Of a stretch of DNA of 64,000 nt, positions 45,964 through 54,928 are shown in pieces. Source of the stretch: Candidatus Poribacteria bacterium (GTDB lineage: Bacteria > Poribacteria > WGA-4E > WGA-3G); contig PYJA01000025.1 in assembly GCA_003635185.1 (NCBI GenBank), positions 1 to 64,000 on the forward strand. Direction: 5' to 3'. How positions within the stretch are numbered: the first letter of the stretch is position 1; each line of letters starts with the position of its first letter. A program made the translations under genes and the position numbers. The notes under the pieces were generated by a model. That model had not been told where the DNA came from. It made no database searches and saw only the letters and a list, made by a program, of their open reading frames with translations.

Positions 45964-47145
45964 CTATCTGTACCTGAACCAAACATTTACGATTAAGCTT
46001 GTCAGCGAAGCAGCGAAGCTCAAAACTCGCCAATCAATCCGTGTCCGCTCTAATATCCGCAGTTGATCGTTCGGGTACAGATAAACTTCTGACTGAACTA
46101 AATTAAAGTCAAGTTCTTCTTGTGTTCCATTCGCCCGTGTAAGGATACATTTTTTGGGATTCGCTTTTTCCTCGTTTAATCCGCCCGCCATTGCGACTGC
46201 ATCTCTTAACAACGTTGGTTCGGTAATTACATATTGACTTGGCTTATCAACTGCCCCGACAACGCTTATTTTGGCTTCAGCAAGTGGGACAAATAGAATA
46301 TCTCCTGGTTTTAACATATCACTAACGTTTTCAGAAGTAAGATCGACGAGTGTATTTCCCGTGTCGGAGATAATCTCTGATTTTTTTAAATCTGCAAAGT
46401 TTGTTTTGGAACCTCCTGCAAGTTTCAGTGCATGGTCAGCAGAAATTTGGTCATTGGTAATGGGGTAATAGCCAGGAGTGGTCACTGCTCCTATTACACG
46501 GATCCGTCGTTGCGCATAGATTGATGGGATAATGACAATATCATAATTTTTTAACGGAATGTCAATACCCTCTGATTTGATATGTTCATTCAAATTAATT
46601 GTTTTGAATGTCTTGCCATCGCGCAATATGGCAATTTTGGTCAGATCCGCCAGTTCATAGTTGATTCCTGCTGCTGCCAAAGCATGCATCAAATACACTT
46701 GTCCTGTTTCAAAAACATGCATGTTTCCTCTTGGTCTCTGCTCAACTGCTCCGAATACTAAAATGTTACGCCTCGGTTGCATCAGCGTAACAAAAACACG
46801 GGCACTTGGGAGTTTCTCTGTGAAGATCTTTTGCATTTGTGCCTGAAGCTCAGGAACTGTTGAACCTGTTACTTTGACGAGTCCAATAAGCGGATAGGAG
46901 ATATAGCCATCTGGCTGAACCGGAATAGGAGCACGGTCTTTAGTATATTCAGGATAACCTTCAACAGTAACAACGATACTGTCGCCAACTTGCAATTTAT
47001 ATGTGGATGTTTCTGGAAACTGTGGACTTTTGGTTACAATGTTTTCATCAGAGGAATCTTCAGCAAAAACTGATGGAGAGAAACTTAGTAATCCTAAAAT
47101 TATCTGGAAAAGAATTAGAAAACGTAAGCGTAAAAACGTGTTCAT
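45964..47145 (-). CDS. Wza-like polysaccharide export protein
   Basis: 393 aa. Signal peptide 1-28. PES domain at about 48-125 (YKLQVGDSIVVTVEGYPEY), then three SLBB units beginning GAVEQRPRG, GAVTTPGYY and GAVDKPSQY. The last ~20 residues form a hydrophobic C-terminal helix (RVLSFAASLTSLIVNVWF). No lipobox Cys is seen. It would form the outer-membrane channel for the polysaccharide made and counted by the 43549-45903 protein. Divergent from the heptose/UDP-sugar genes, with 392 bases between. Confidence 0.9.
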   Translation of the reverse strand: MNTFLRLRFLILFQIILGLLSFSPSVFAEDSSDENIVTKSPQFPETSTYKLQVGDSIVVTVEGYPEYTKDRAPIPVQPDGYISYPLIGLVKVTGSTVPELQAQMQKIFTEKLPSARVFVTLMQPRRNILVFGAVEQRPRGNMHVFETGQVYLMHALAAAGINYELADLTKIAILRDGKTFKTINLNEHIKSEGIDIPLKNYDIVIIPSIYAQRRIRVIGAVTTPGYYPITNDQISADHALKLAGGSKTNFADLKKSEIISDTGNTLVDLTSENVSDMLKPGDILFVPLAEAKISVVGAVDKPSQYVITEPTLLRDAVAMAGGLNEEKANPKKCILTRANGTQEELDFNLVQSEVYLYPNDQLRILERTRIDWRVLSFAASLTSLIVNVWFRYR

Positions 47146-47537
47146 AAATTTTACATAACCTTTTTGTTTACTTTCTTGTAATGTCCCTTGAGGTAAACTT
47201 ATATTGACATTTTGGGAACTTGTATTAATTCTTAAATCCCTTGTGCAAACTTCCAGCTAAAGTGCGGTTTTATCAGTATAAACGTTCCATATTTTCAAGT
47301 TATTTCCTAAAGTATTTTAGCAAGAATATGGCAAAAATACAAGTAAAAATAGGAAAACTACTACAACATTTAACCTTGATAACATGTCAATTCATCAAAA
47401 ATTGGAGGGTTTTTACTCTTTTCATTTCTGTTTGTTGTAATCAATTTTGTTTTTCTTCAAGAAATTTGGAAAAGCTACACTTACTTGGGTGAGAATGTTT
47501 GTTGCTTTAACCTATTGAGTTATGCTAATATGATCGT
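47146..47537. other. Divergent intergenic region, exopolysaccharide versus heptose genes
   Basis: No gene or repeat family seen. A plus-strand promoter (TTGCTT-18-TAATAT) abuts the hldA-like GTG at its 3' end. A minus-strand promoter for the export gene is not clear. Confidence 0.5.
47502..47531 (+). promoter_or_regulatory. Promoter ending 6 bases before the hldA GTG
   Basis: TTGCTT (47502-47507), 18-base spacer, TAATAT (47526-47531) preceded by TGC. Transcription would start at about 47538, the GTG itself. Confidence 0.45.
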
Positions 47538-48593
47538 GTGAACTTAAAAAATGTTTTTACGCAACTTCAAGATAAAAGGGTGATGGTAATCGGAGACATC
47601 ATCGTAGATGAATATGTCTGGGGTGATGTGAACAGAATTTCGCCTGAAGCACCTGTTCCCGTGTTCGAGATGACCGAAGAAAGAACCAGCTGTGGTGGGG
47701 CAGCAAATGTCGCACAAAATATTGTCAGTTTAGGCGGCAAAGCTCAATTAATCGGTGTCATTGGGAAAGATAGAGATGGCGAAAAACTGATCCAGATGCT
47801 AAATCCTACAGGGGTTGGCACTACGGACATCTGTATGGATGTTCAACGTCCTACAACCAAGAAAACTCGTGTAATTGTCCGCTCCGATACCGCAGGTTCT
47901 TCACCTCAAAGTGTGCAAATCGCAGAAAACTTGTCTCTGCAACAAGGGCACCATCTACTTCGGATTGACAGAGAATCCAAGCAAGAAATCACTGCGATGT
48001 TAAGGGAACGTCTATTGAGTGCTGCTATTTCTCAAATCGCAGAGAGCGATGCAATTATTTTTTCTGATTACGATAAAGGAGTTGTTAGTACTGAGCTTAT
48101 CAAAGCAGTAGTAACCCATGCCAAGCATTACGGTATACCGATAGTTGTTGATCCGAAGCGCAATAATTTTTGGAAATATAAAGGTGTAACTGCTTTAACA
48201 CCGAACCACAAGGAAGCAGGGATGGCTGTACAGGAAGAAATTACCGATGTTTCTCACCTAATTACTGTGGGTGAAAAGATATTAGATCGGTTATCACTGA
48301 AAACATTATTGATCACCCGTGAAGAGGAAGGGATGTCTCTTTTTCAGAGGAATTCCGATGACACTTTACAGGTAGAGCACCTACCATCCAATTCAGGAAA
48401 AGTCACGGATGTAACAGGGGCGGGTGATACGGTGGTTGCCGTTTTCGCGCTTGCACTTGCGGCACAAGCTGACTACCGCACTGCTGCTCAACTATCAAGC
48501 CTTGCTGGTGGGATTGTAGTTGACAAAATGGGATGCGCAACTGTCATACCAGAAGAACTACATCAGGCTATTGATGCCTTGCCTGAAATCTAA
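47538..48593 (+). CDS. hldA: D-glycero-beta-D-manno-heptose-7-phosphate kinase-like (RfaE domain I)
   Basis: 351 aa, ribokinase fold. GDIIVDEYVWGDVNRISPEAPVPV at the N-terminus and DVTGAGDTVVAVFAL near the C-terminus match the kinase half of HldE; the adenylyltransferase half is absent, so it is the HldA-type protein. It phosphorylates heptose-7-phosphate to the 1,7-bisphosphate, the substrate of the next gene. GTG start without a Shine-Dalgarno; the promoter end lies 6 bases upstream. Confidence 0.88.
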   Translation: MNLKNVFTQLQDKRVMVIGDIIVDEYVWGDVNRISPEAPVPVFEMTEERTSCGGAANVAQNIVSLGGKAQLIGVIGKDRDGEKLIQMLNPTGVGTTDICMDVQRPTTKKTRVIVRSDTAGSSPQSVQIAENLSLQQGHHLLRIDRESKQEITAMLRERLLSAAISQIAESDAIIFSDYDKGVVSTELIKAVVTHAKHYGIPIVVDPKRNNFWKYKGVTALTPNHKEAGMAVQEEITDVSHLITVGEKILDRLSLKTLLITREEEGMSLFQRNSDDTLQVEHLPSNSGKVTDVTGAGDTVVAVFALALAAQADYRTAAQLSSLAGGIVVDKMGCATVIPEELHQAIDALPEI

Positions 48594-48651
48594 TCTACAG
48601 TGCCAATTTTGCTATCAAAATCTAATCGGATATGCGTATCGGAGACATAGC

Positions 48652-49215
48652 ATGAAAACCGTTTTTCTCGACCGTGATGGTGTTATCAACAGAAATCCAC
48701 CAGACAATGGCTATGTCTGTAACTGGGCAGATTTTACCTTTATCCCCAACGCCTTAGAGGCGATTCGAGATCTAACGCAAAATGGTTATTATATTTTTTT
48801 GGCAACCAATCAAGCAGGAATTGGCAGAGAAATTTTCACTGAGCAACAACTAACAGAAATTCATCGTCAAATGCTTGCTGAAATTGAGGCGGCAGATGGA
48901 CATATTCATAAAATCTACTACTGTCCACACCATCCAGATGCAGGATGCGAATGCCGAAAACCTAAACCGGGGATGTTACTACGAGCAGCGCACGAACATA
49001 ATATTAATGTGTCAAATACATTTTTCATCGGGGATTCAATCACAGATATTCAAGCAGCTCACAGCGCAAGGGCATTACCAATACTCGTTTTAACAGGACA
49101 CGGACGTGATTCTTATAAACGTTATATCAATTCCGACTGGACTGCCAAAACTGGTAAACCGAACAAAATTTTTACAAACCTTTATACCGCTTCACGTTGG
49201 CTAATTCAAAGTTGA
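48652..49215 (+). CDS. gmhB: D-glycero-D-manno-heptose 1,7-bisphosphate phosphatase
   Basis: 187 aa from ATG 48652 with CGGAGA upstream; the longer frame to 48520 overlaps hldA. HAD phosphatase: D7-R-D9-G nucleophile loop, the zinc-binding group CPHHPDAGCEC (four ligand pattern) and GDSITDI. It removes the C7 phosphate in ADP/GDP-heptose synthesis. Lies 58 bases after hldA, followed after 1 base by the UDP-sugar dehydrogenase, so these three are an operon for polysaccharide precursors. Confidence 0.9.
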   Translation: MKTVFLDRDGVINRNPPDNGYVCNWADFTFIPNALEAIRDLTQNGYYIFLATNQAGIGREIFTEQQLTEIHRQMLAEIEAADGHIHKIYYCPHHPDAGCECRKPKPGMLLRAAHEHNINVSNTFFIGDSITDIQAAHSARALPILVLTGHGRDSYKRYINSDWTAKTGKPNKIFTNLYTASRWLIQS

Positions 49216-49216
49216 A

Positions 49217-50632
49217 TTGCCTGAAAACAGATCGCCAAAAGCGTTAAAATTCAATTTGACTATGCTATTCAAAAAAATAGAAACTTGCACTGCCCATGCT
49301 GGGGTTATCGGACTCGGATATGTCGGTTTATCCCTTATGGTTGCTATTGCCGATGCAGGCTTCAGAGTCACTGGGATTGATATCAACCCACAAAAAATAG
49401 AACAATTGAAACGCGGCACCTCTGACGTTCCTGATGTGCCTGATGCTGTTCTCAGTTCCCTTATTGCCACAGGGCGAATTCAGCTGACAACAGATTATAA
49501 TGTTCTGAGTGAATTGGATACTGTCAACATTTGTGTACCAACGCCTTTGAACAAAAATAGAACGCCAGATATGCAATTCATCACCACTGCAGTCGACCAA
49601 ATTGCCCAACATTTGCATCGCGAACAACTGATAATTCTTGAAAGCACGACATATCCGGGGACGACTGAAGAAATCGTGCTTCCAATGCTTCAACCCAACC
49701 TCAAGAAGAAAATGATTGAAGCCGACTGCAGCACTAACCCTCCGAGTTTAAGTTCCGATTCTGCCGAACCACTACAAGTAGGGCGAGATTTCTATCTCGC
49801 TTTTTCACCTGAACGAATTGAGCCTGGGAATACTACCTATTTTATGACGAATACACCGAAAATTGTTGGTGGTGTTACGCCAAAATGCACTCAAGTTGCC
49901 AAAACGTTTTACGAACAGTTTATCAATAAGACATATACTGTCACCTCACCGCGAATAGCAGAAATGGCAAAGTTGCTTGAAAATACATTTCGGAGTGTAA
50001 ATATAGGGTTAATCAATGAAATTGCACTTATCTGTGATCGGATGGATTTAGATGTATGGGAAATAATTGAGGCTGCTGCAACCAAACCCTTCGGATTCAT
50101 GCCTTTCTATCCGGGCCCTGGTCTTGGGGGACATTGCATACCGATTGATCCGCACTATCTCTCTTGGCAAGCACGTAACTACAATTATCACGCTCGGTTC
50201 ATAGAACTTGCGAGTGAAATTAACAGCAGTATGCCGAAATATGTTCTTGACAAAGTCATTCATGCGCTAAATCTACAGCGAAAACCTCTCAACGGCTCAA
50301 ATATCTTAATCTTAGGTGTGGCATATAAAAAAGACATCGGAGACACTCGTGAATCCCCTGCGTTTGAAGTAATTAGATTAATACTTGACAAAGGTGCACA
50401 GATTTTATATCATGACCCACACGTTTCACAAATTGTTCTTGAGAAAGGAAAAACCTATTATTCACAAACGCTAACACCTGCTGTGGTAAAAAGTGTTGAT
50501 TGCGTTGTCATTCTTACTGACCATAGCACTGTAGACTATGACTTAATCGTTAGACATGCTCCTGTCGTTGTTGATACACGTAACGCAACACGTGCCGTTC
50601 AGAATGGATCCAGGAAAATAATCAAAATCTAA
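49217..50632 (+). CDS. UDP-N-acetyl hexosamine dehydrogenase-like nucleotide-sugar dehydrogenase
   Basis: 471 aa from TTG 49217; an in-frame ATG at 49262 (product MLFKKIETC) is an alternative and fits the usual start better. NAD-binding GLGYVGLS, the central GGVT...KLLENTFR...INE and the catalytic-loop FYPGPGLGGHCIPIDPHYL indicate the WbpA/TviB group (UDP-GlcNAc or UDP-GlcNAcA route) rather than UDP-glucose dehydrogenase. It oxidises a UDP-HexNAc to the uronic acid used in surface polysaccharide. Confidence 0.88.
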   Translation: MPENRSPKALKFNLTMLFKKIETCTAHAGVIGLGYVGLSLMVAIADAGFRVTGIDINPQKIEQLKRGTSDVPDVPDAVLSSLIATGRIQLTTDYNVLSELDTVNICVPTPLNKNRTPDMQFITTAVDQIAQHLHREQLIILESTTYPGTTEEIVLPMLQPNLKKKMIEADCSTNPPSLSSDSAEPLQVGRDFYLAFSPERIEPGNTTYFMTNTPKIVGGVTPKCTQVAKTFYEQFINKTYTVTSPRIAEMAKLLENTFRSVNIGLINEIALICDRMDLDVWEIIEAAATKPFGFMPFYPGPGLGGHCIPIDPHYLSWQARNYNYHARFIELASEINSSMPKYVLDKVIHALNLQRKPLNGSNILILGVAYKKDIGDTRESPAFEVIRLILDKGAQILYHDPHVSQIVLEKGKTYYSQTLTPAVVKSVDCVVILTDHSTVDYDLIVRHAPVVVDTRNATRAVQNGSRKIIKI

Positions 50633-50819
50633 AGTATTACATTGCATCGACTAAAAAACAAATCCGTTTATTCTATGAGTTTATGATATTGTAATAGGAG
50701 GTATTGCAATTACCCCTTACATCAAAAAATATAAAAAGTTTTCTAAAATACAGTTCACAAGCAAAACTAATAGCGCATCTATTCTCTCTATGTGAACTAA
50801 ATATCCTCGGAGGACTCTC

Positions 50820-52385
50820 ATGACAAAACCGAATCTAAAATTAAAGATACATCATGACCAACTTACCTGGTTTCTTGCGATACTATTAAATGAGAGAGAA
50901 ATTTTCCAACTACTAATAAAAACTAACCTTGCTGTCGATTCAGACAAGTTGCATTCTACTTCAAAACAGGAGTTATTGAACCAGTTAACCAGCGCATTTT
51001 TCAGGCAATCTCATATTGACGAAATCGTTGTCAAACACCTCTCACAAAAAACGGAGGCTGCTATCTCAAGAGTAGGATATATGGTAGTTGATGAAATCCA
51101 GACTTTTTTCAAATCTCCTGGACCTTTAATTGAATCGGGGGAATTTGGTGAAGTGGTCTGGGCACTTTTAGCGGATTCTCGGGAAGATGTGCACTCACAT
51201 GGAATCGATTTATTGGCAGCAGCATATCAAAATCACATAGAACATCATGAGGTAGAGACACAGCAGTTGCCAGCTTATCTGGAAACGCCACAAGTGCCTT
51301 CCCCAGAAATTCAGACAAAATATACCCGTGAGTTAGAAAAAGCGCAGAAGCAGATTGATAGACAGACAAATGAAATTGAACATCTTAAAAGTGCTTTAGC
51401 GAACTTACAAGTTGAACACACAGCGATTGAGAAAAAAAATAAACAGATGAAACAGCAGTGTCAATTACTGCTTGAAGAAAATGAGGCATTAAAAATAAAA
51501 GAAGATTTATTTCAGGAGAATAAAAATCAGATTGTTTCTTTACAACAGGAAAATGATAACCTTCAAGAAAAAGCGACACAGTACGCGGAGACCAACGCCT
51601 CGCTTATGAAATTAGATGCTGAACACCAACAGCTTCTGACGAAATATAAGGATATCACAGCACAGCTCAATGAACTTACACAAATCAGAGCAACCAAGGA
51701 AACTTTCCTGGCTGAACTAAAATTAGTTGAAGAAACCATTTATAAGGAATCTCAAGCTTTAGAACTACTAAAAACCGATCTACAAAACCATTTTGGTGCT
51801 ATTGAAAAATCGCATGAAGCTTCACGAAACGCGCTTAATCAAATTCGGCAGACAGCGGGCTATTTAGACAAACCTGCCTTGGAACCTACAAATCAAACGG
51901 AGCGGACAGGAGCGCAAGAACGTGTCGGTGTATTCGTTGATGTGCAAAACATGTTTTACGCAGCGAAAGATCAGTTTGAAGGTCGAGTGGATTACATCAA
52001 ACTTCTGGACTTGATCGTTGGGCCACGACAACTCCTGGCCGCCTACGCCTATATTGTTCAGATCCCTGAAATCAAGCAATTTAATTTCATTTCTTTATTA
52101 GAACATAACGGCTACACAATTCGTAGTAAAGACTTGCGCCTGCGCGGAGACGGTTCCGCAAAAGGCGATTGGGATGTCGGTATCGCAGTAGATGTGGTTT
52201 CTATGCTCGGCACGTTAGATGTTGTGATTTTAGCCAGCGGCGATGGGGACTTTTGCCCGCTCGCGGAACTCATTAAACAACAACATAAGCGGATAGAGGT
52301 AGTCGCATTTGAGCACAACACGTCCATGGATTTACAAGCAGTGGCAGACCAATTTTTCCCGATAGGTGAAGAATTATTGATGTAA
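50820..52385 (+). CDS. NYN (PIN-like) ribonuclease domain protein with coiled coil
   Basis: 521 aa. Residues 1-150 form a helical N-terminal domain of unknown family. About 165-345 are a long Gln/Glu/Lys coiled coil. The C-terminal NYN/LabA domain has D374-x2-N377 (FVDVQN), D450/D452 (GDWDVG) and SGDGDF with D475 and D477, the acidic set of the PIN-like nuclease centre. CGGAGGACTC precedes the ATG. NYN proteins are metal-dependent ribonucleases; the target and the coiled coil's role are unknown. It is flanked by repeats, with no clear partner gene. Confidence 0.85.
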   Translation: MTKPNLKLKIHHDQLTWFLAILLNEREIFQLLIKTNLAVDSDKLHSTSKQELLNQLTSAFFRQSHIDEIVVKHLSQKTEAAISRVGYMVVDEIQTFFKSPGPLIESGEFGEVVWALLADSREDVHSHGIDLLAAAYQNHIEHHEVETQQLPAYLETPQVPSPEIQTKYTRELEKAQKQIDRQTNEIEHLKSALANLQVEHTAIEKKNKQMKQQCQLLLEENEALKIKEDLFQENKNQIVSLQQENDNLQEKATQYAETNASLMKLDAEHQQLLTKYKDITAQLNELTQIRATKETFLAELKLVEETIYKESQALELLKTDLQNHFGAIEKSHEASRNALNQIRQTAGYLDKPALEPTNQTERTGAQERVGVFVDVQNMFYAAKDQFEGRVDYIKLLDLIVGPRQLLAAYAYIVQIPEIKQFNFISLLEHNGYTIRSKDLRLRGDGSAKGDWDVGIAVDVVSMLGTLDVVILASGDGDFCPLAELIKQQHKRIEVVAFEHNTSMDLQAVADQFFPIGEELLM

Positions 52386-52469
52386 TTGCAGGTTTTCGGA
52401 GAAAAGTTGCGTCTTATAGTCCAATCCGAAAATATGTGGACAATCTCAATGAACAACAATCTTGACACG

Positions 52470-52556
52470 CTCTCGCTGGTGAGGTTTCCTAACCGCCGCG
52501 CTGGCAAGGTTTCCTAACCTTGCCAATGTCCAGGTAATTGTGGTTTTACTATAAAA
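52470..52556. repeat. Degenerate GCGAGG-core element
   Basis: CTGGTGAGGTTTCCTAACC and CTGGCAAGGTTTCCTAACCTTGCC with CAGGTAATTGTGGTTTTACTATAA on the right, the same tail as at 41902. Core is partly rearranged. Confidence 0.55.
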
Positions 52557-52558
52557 TT

Positions 52559-53998
52559 ATGCTCTTTTCTAATTGTCCCTCAATGTTTGATTGTTCACAG
52601 TTACGTTTTTCTTCATGTAAACCTATCCGCCACGGCTTATTACTCTTTCTCCTTTTCATTATTTCGCTCTCTATTGCCCAACCAGAATGGTTGTCAGCGG
52701 AAAATGTGCCCGTGTGTACAGCTAAAGCTGATCAACATTTCCCGGTGTTAACAACGGATGGGAAGGATGGTGTCATTGTTGCTTGGCGTGATGCGCGCAA
52801 CGGCAACTATGATATCTATGCGCAAAGTATTAGCAGCAAAGGTGATATGGTCTGGACACCCGACGGTATCGCTGTCTGTGATCACGAAGCACCTCAAAGT
52901 AGCCCTGCTATTGTTTCTGACTTGAAAGGTGGCGCGATTATCGTTTGGGGAGATACACGAAACGGTACACAAGATAGTTATGCACAACGGATTGATGCTG
53001 ATGGAAAAAAAATGTGGAATCCCGATGGTGTTGAAGTTTGTACGGATGCCGCTTTGCAAGATGATTTTACCGTTATGCCAGATGGAAACGGTGGTTTGAT
53101 CGTTGTGTGGGAGGACTGGCGAACTGGTAATCAAGACATCTACGCCCAAAAAATTTCAGCTGAAGGAAAAGCAATTTGGAAAAAGAATGGGATTCCTGTG
53201 TATAGTGGTGAAGGAGACCAGTATGATCCTGCCATAATCAGCGATGGCGTGGGCGGATTCATCGTTGTGTGGTGGGATATCAGCACACCAGACTGGAACA
53301 TCTTCGCGCAACGGATTGATAGCAAAGGAAATAAGGTGTGGGATTCACCTGTTCCTGTTTGCACTGCACAAGGCAATCAAGGCGCACCAACTATCGTTAC
53401 CGATGGAAATGGCGGCGCATTCTGTGTGTGGTCGGACTATAGAAACGACCCGAATTTTTTTACAAAAGCTCAGCTCTATGCACAGCACATAGCCTCAGAT
53501 GGCACAACCTTATGGCAAAAAGATGGTATACCAATTTGTGAATTGCTCATCAATCAACAGCAAGCAAATTGTATCAGTGATGGTGAGGGTGGATTCATCG
53601 TTGTGTGGTGGGATGATCGGGATGTTTTTGCTGACATCTACGCCCAGCGCGTCAATGTCAAAGGTAAAGTTTTATGGAATAAGGAAGGTGTACCCGTCTG
53701 TACAGAAGGTGGCGTTCAACAAATTCCCATACTTGTTTCTGATGGTGCAGGCGGCGCAATAGCCTATTGGCTCGACTATCGAGAGGATTTTGGGAATATA
53801 ACGGAAGATGCTATCTATGCACAACGGATTGGGGCAAATGGGGTGCCGCTTTGGAAAGAGAATGGCGTACCGGTCTGTACTGCAAATAAAGAACAGATTA
53901 CACCGAAAGCAGTTTCTGCAGGGGTTGGTAGCGCAATTGTGGTCTGGAGTGATGCCCGCGGCGATGATTACGACATCTATAGCCACCGTGTCCACTAA
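52559..53998 (+). CDS. Secreted protein with eight Trp-rich propeller-like repeats
   Basis: About 479 aa from ATG 52559; ATG 52580 is also possible, while an in-frame TTG at 52538 lies inside a repeat. A hydrophobic signal segment (about 27-45) follows a Ser/Cys-rich start. About eight units of ~50 residues repeat the pattern V-x-W-x-D-R/Y-x...D-I-Y-A-Q-R-I...G-x-x-x-W-x...G-x-x-V-C, and the last unit is incomplete, so the blades may close with the N-terminus (NVPVCTAKAD). Likely a beta-propeller at the cell surface; ligand unknown. Confidence 0.78.
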   Translation: MLFSNCPSMFDCSQLRFSSCKPIRHGLLLFLLFIISLSIAQPEWLSAENVPVCTAKADQHFPVLTTDGKDGVIVAWRDARNGNYDIYAQSISSKGDMVWTPDGIAVCDHEAPQSSPAIVSDLKGGAIIVWGDTRNGTQDSYAQRIDADGKKMWNPDGVEVCTDAALQDDFTVMPDGNGGLIVVWEDWRTGNQDIYAQKISAEGKAIWKKNGIPVYSGEGDQYDPAIISDGVGGFIVVWWDISTPDWNIFAQRIDSKGNKVWDSPVPVCTAQGNQGAPTIVTDGNGGAFCVWSDYRNDPNFFTKAQLYAQHIASDGTTLWQKDGIPICELLINQQQANCISDGEGGFIVVWWDDRDVFADIYAQRVNVKGKVLWNKEGVPVCTEGGVQQIPILVSDGAGGAIAYWLDYREDFGNITEDAIYAQRIGANGVPLWKENGVPVCTANKEQITPKAVSAGVGSAIVVWSDARGDDYDIYSHRVH

Positions 53999-54027
53999 TA
54001 CAAACGTTGAATGTTTGTCGAACGGAT

Positions 54028-54056
54028 TTGACAACTCCTGCCTTGCATGGTATTAT
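54028..54056 (+). promoter_or_regulatory. Promoter upstream of the Sm/Hfq-like gene
   Basis: TTGACA (54028-54033), 17-base spacer, TATTAT (54051-54056). It is about 400 bases before the gene, with the inverted-repeat element between, so it may instead drive the element's transcript. Confidence 0.5.
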
Positions 54057-54202
54057 AACTATAGTTTGGACAGTTTCTATCCGTTTCACGTTGCGTTTTC
54101 AACAGAAAGTCTATTTTTGGACGAGTTTCGAATATGAATGGAAACCCAAGAAAATGCGGCACGCCAGCGGAGTGCTATGTGCGGAACACGGACCGCTCCG
54201 AA

Positions 54203-54315
54203 TGAAGATTAAAAAATAAATTGGGTAATTTGGCGAGGTTCGGAAACCTCGCCAGCAGCAGGGTACGCGTGTTTCATGCGGACAGAAAATTACCGAATTA
54301 ATAAATTAATCTTCA
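54203..54315. repeat. Family C inverted-repeat element
   Basis: TGAAGATTAAAAAAT...GGGTAATTT and AAATTACCGAATT...TTAATCTTCA ends, GCGAGGTTCGGAAACCTCGCC hairpin inside. No ORF. Confidence 0.7.
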
Positions 54316-54457
54316 TCTGGAACAAAGAGGGTTTCCGTTTTGATTTAATAACATAAGAGATAAACTAATTTCTGATATCAACCCACGTCTGAAAAATTGT
54401 CCAAACTATAGTCACGTCAAAAAATAAGTGTAAAAAATCTTTGAAGGAGGCAATCAG

Positions 54458-54928
54458 ATGCCACATCCCAATGATCCGCCGCCTGCGGTTGAAGCCGATA
54501 CATTCGATCGTTTTCAAGCTCCCGTGTTGTTGGTAACTTATGAAGGTAACAAAAAAGTGAATATCACCGGCATAGAGAAGTTCGATCTGTTGACATCTGC
54601 AGGGACGATCCCGAAAATCAATATCGTTTTCAGTCTGCTGGCAGATGCGGCTGACAAGTTAGGTGCTGCTTTGTATATGAACAGGGAAATAGAAGAGCTA
54701 GAGCTGCGCACACATAGGGATCCGAAGAAACGTAAGAAAGTGAGAGGTGTCCGCCCGATGCGCAAAATTGCGGGTAAGAAGGTCAAAGTGACGATGCGAA
54801 ATGGACACGTGCTTTACGGTACCCCGATGGAATATAACCAATTCAACTTCACAATGCAGGTGAGAGAGCAGTTGGTGTTGGTGTATCGACACGCGGTGTA
54901 TGCAGTAGAAATTGTGGAAGAATCTTAG
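54458..54928 (+). CDS. Putative tandem Sm-like (Hfq-like) RNA-binding protein
   Basis: 156 aa, GAAGGAGGC upstream. The C-terminal segment (about 106-154) has the Hfq pattern: V-x-V-x-M-x-NG-H-V-x-x-G (Sm1) then QFNF and V-x-V-Y-R-H-A-V (Sm2, cf. YKHA of Hfq). The N-terminal segment (about 20-65) reads LVTYEGNKKVNITGIEKFDLLT, similar to an Sm1 strand set. A basic linker (KKRKKVRGVRPMRK) joins them. Two Sm units in one chain would form a trimeric rather than hexameric ring; this is an inference. Next gene is tyrS with no clear link. Confidence 0.6.
   Translation: MPHPNDPPPAVEADTFDRFQAPVLLVTYEGNKKVNITGIEKFDLLTSAGTIPKINIVFSLLADAADKLGAALYMNREIEELELRTHRDPKKRKKVRGVRPMRKIAGKKVKVTMRNGHVLYGTPMEYNQFNFTMQVREQLVLVYRHAVYAVEIVEES

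Larger units (their letters stand above)
53999..54457. other. Intergenic region with nested inverted repeats and promoter
   Basis: ACTATAGTTTGGACAGTTT near 54058 faces AAAATTGTCCAAACTATAGT near 54395, so a ~350-bp element may span most of it; a family C copy sits inside (54203-54315). Promoter at 54028-54056. Confidence 0.6.
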
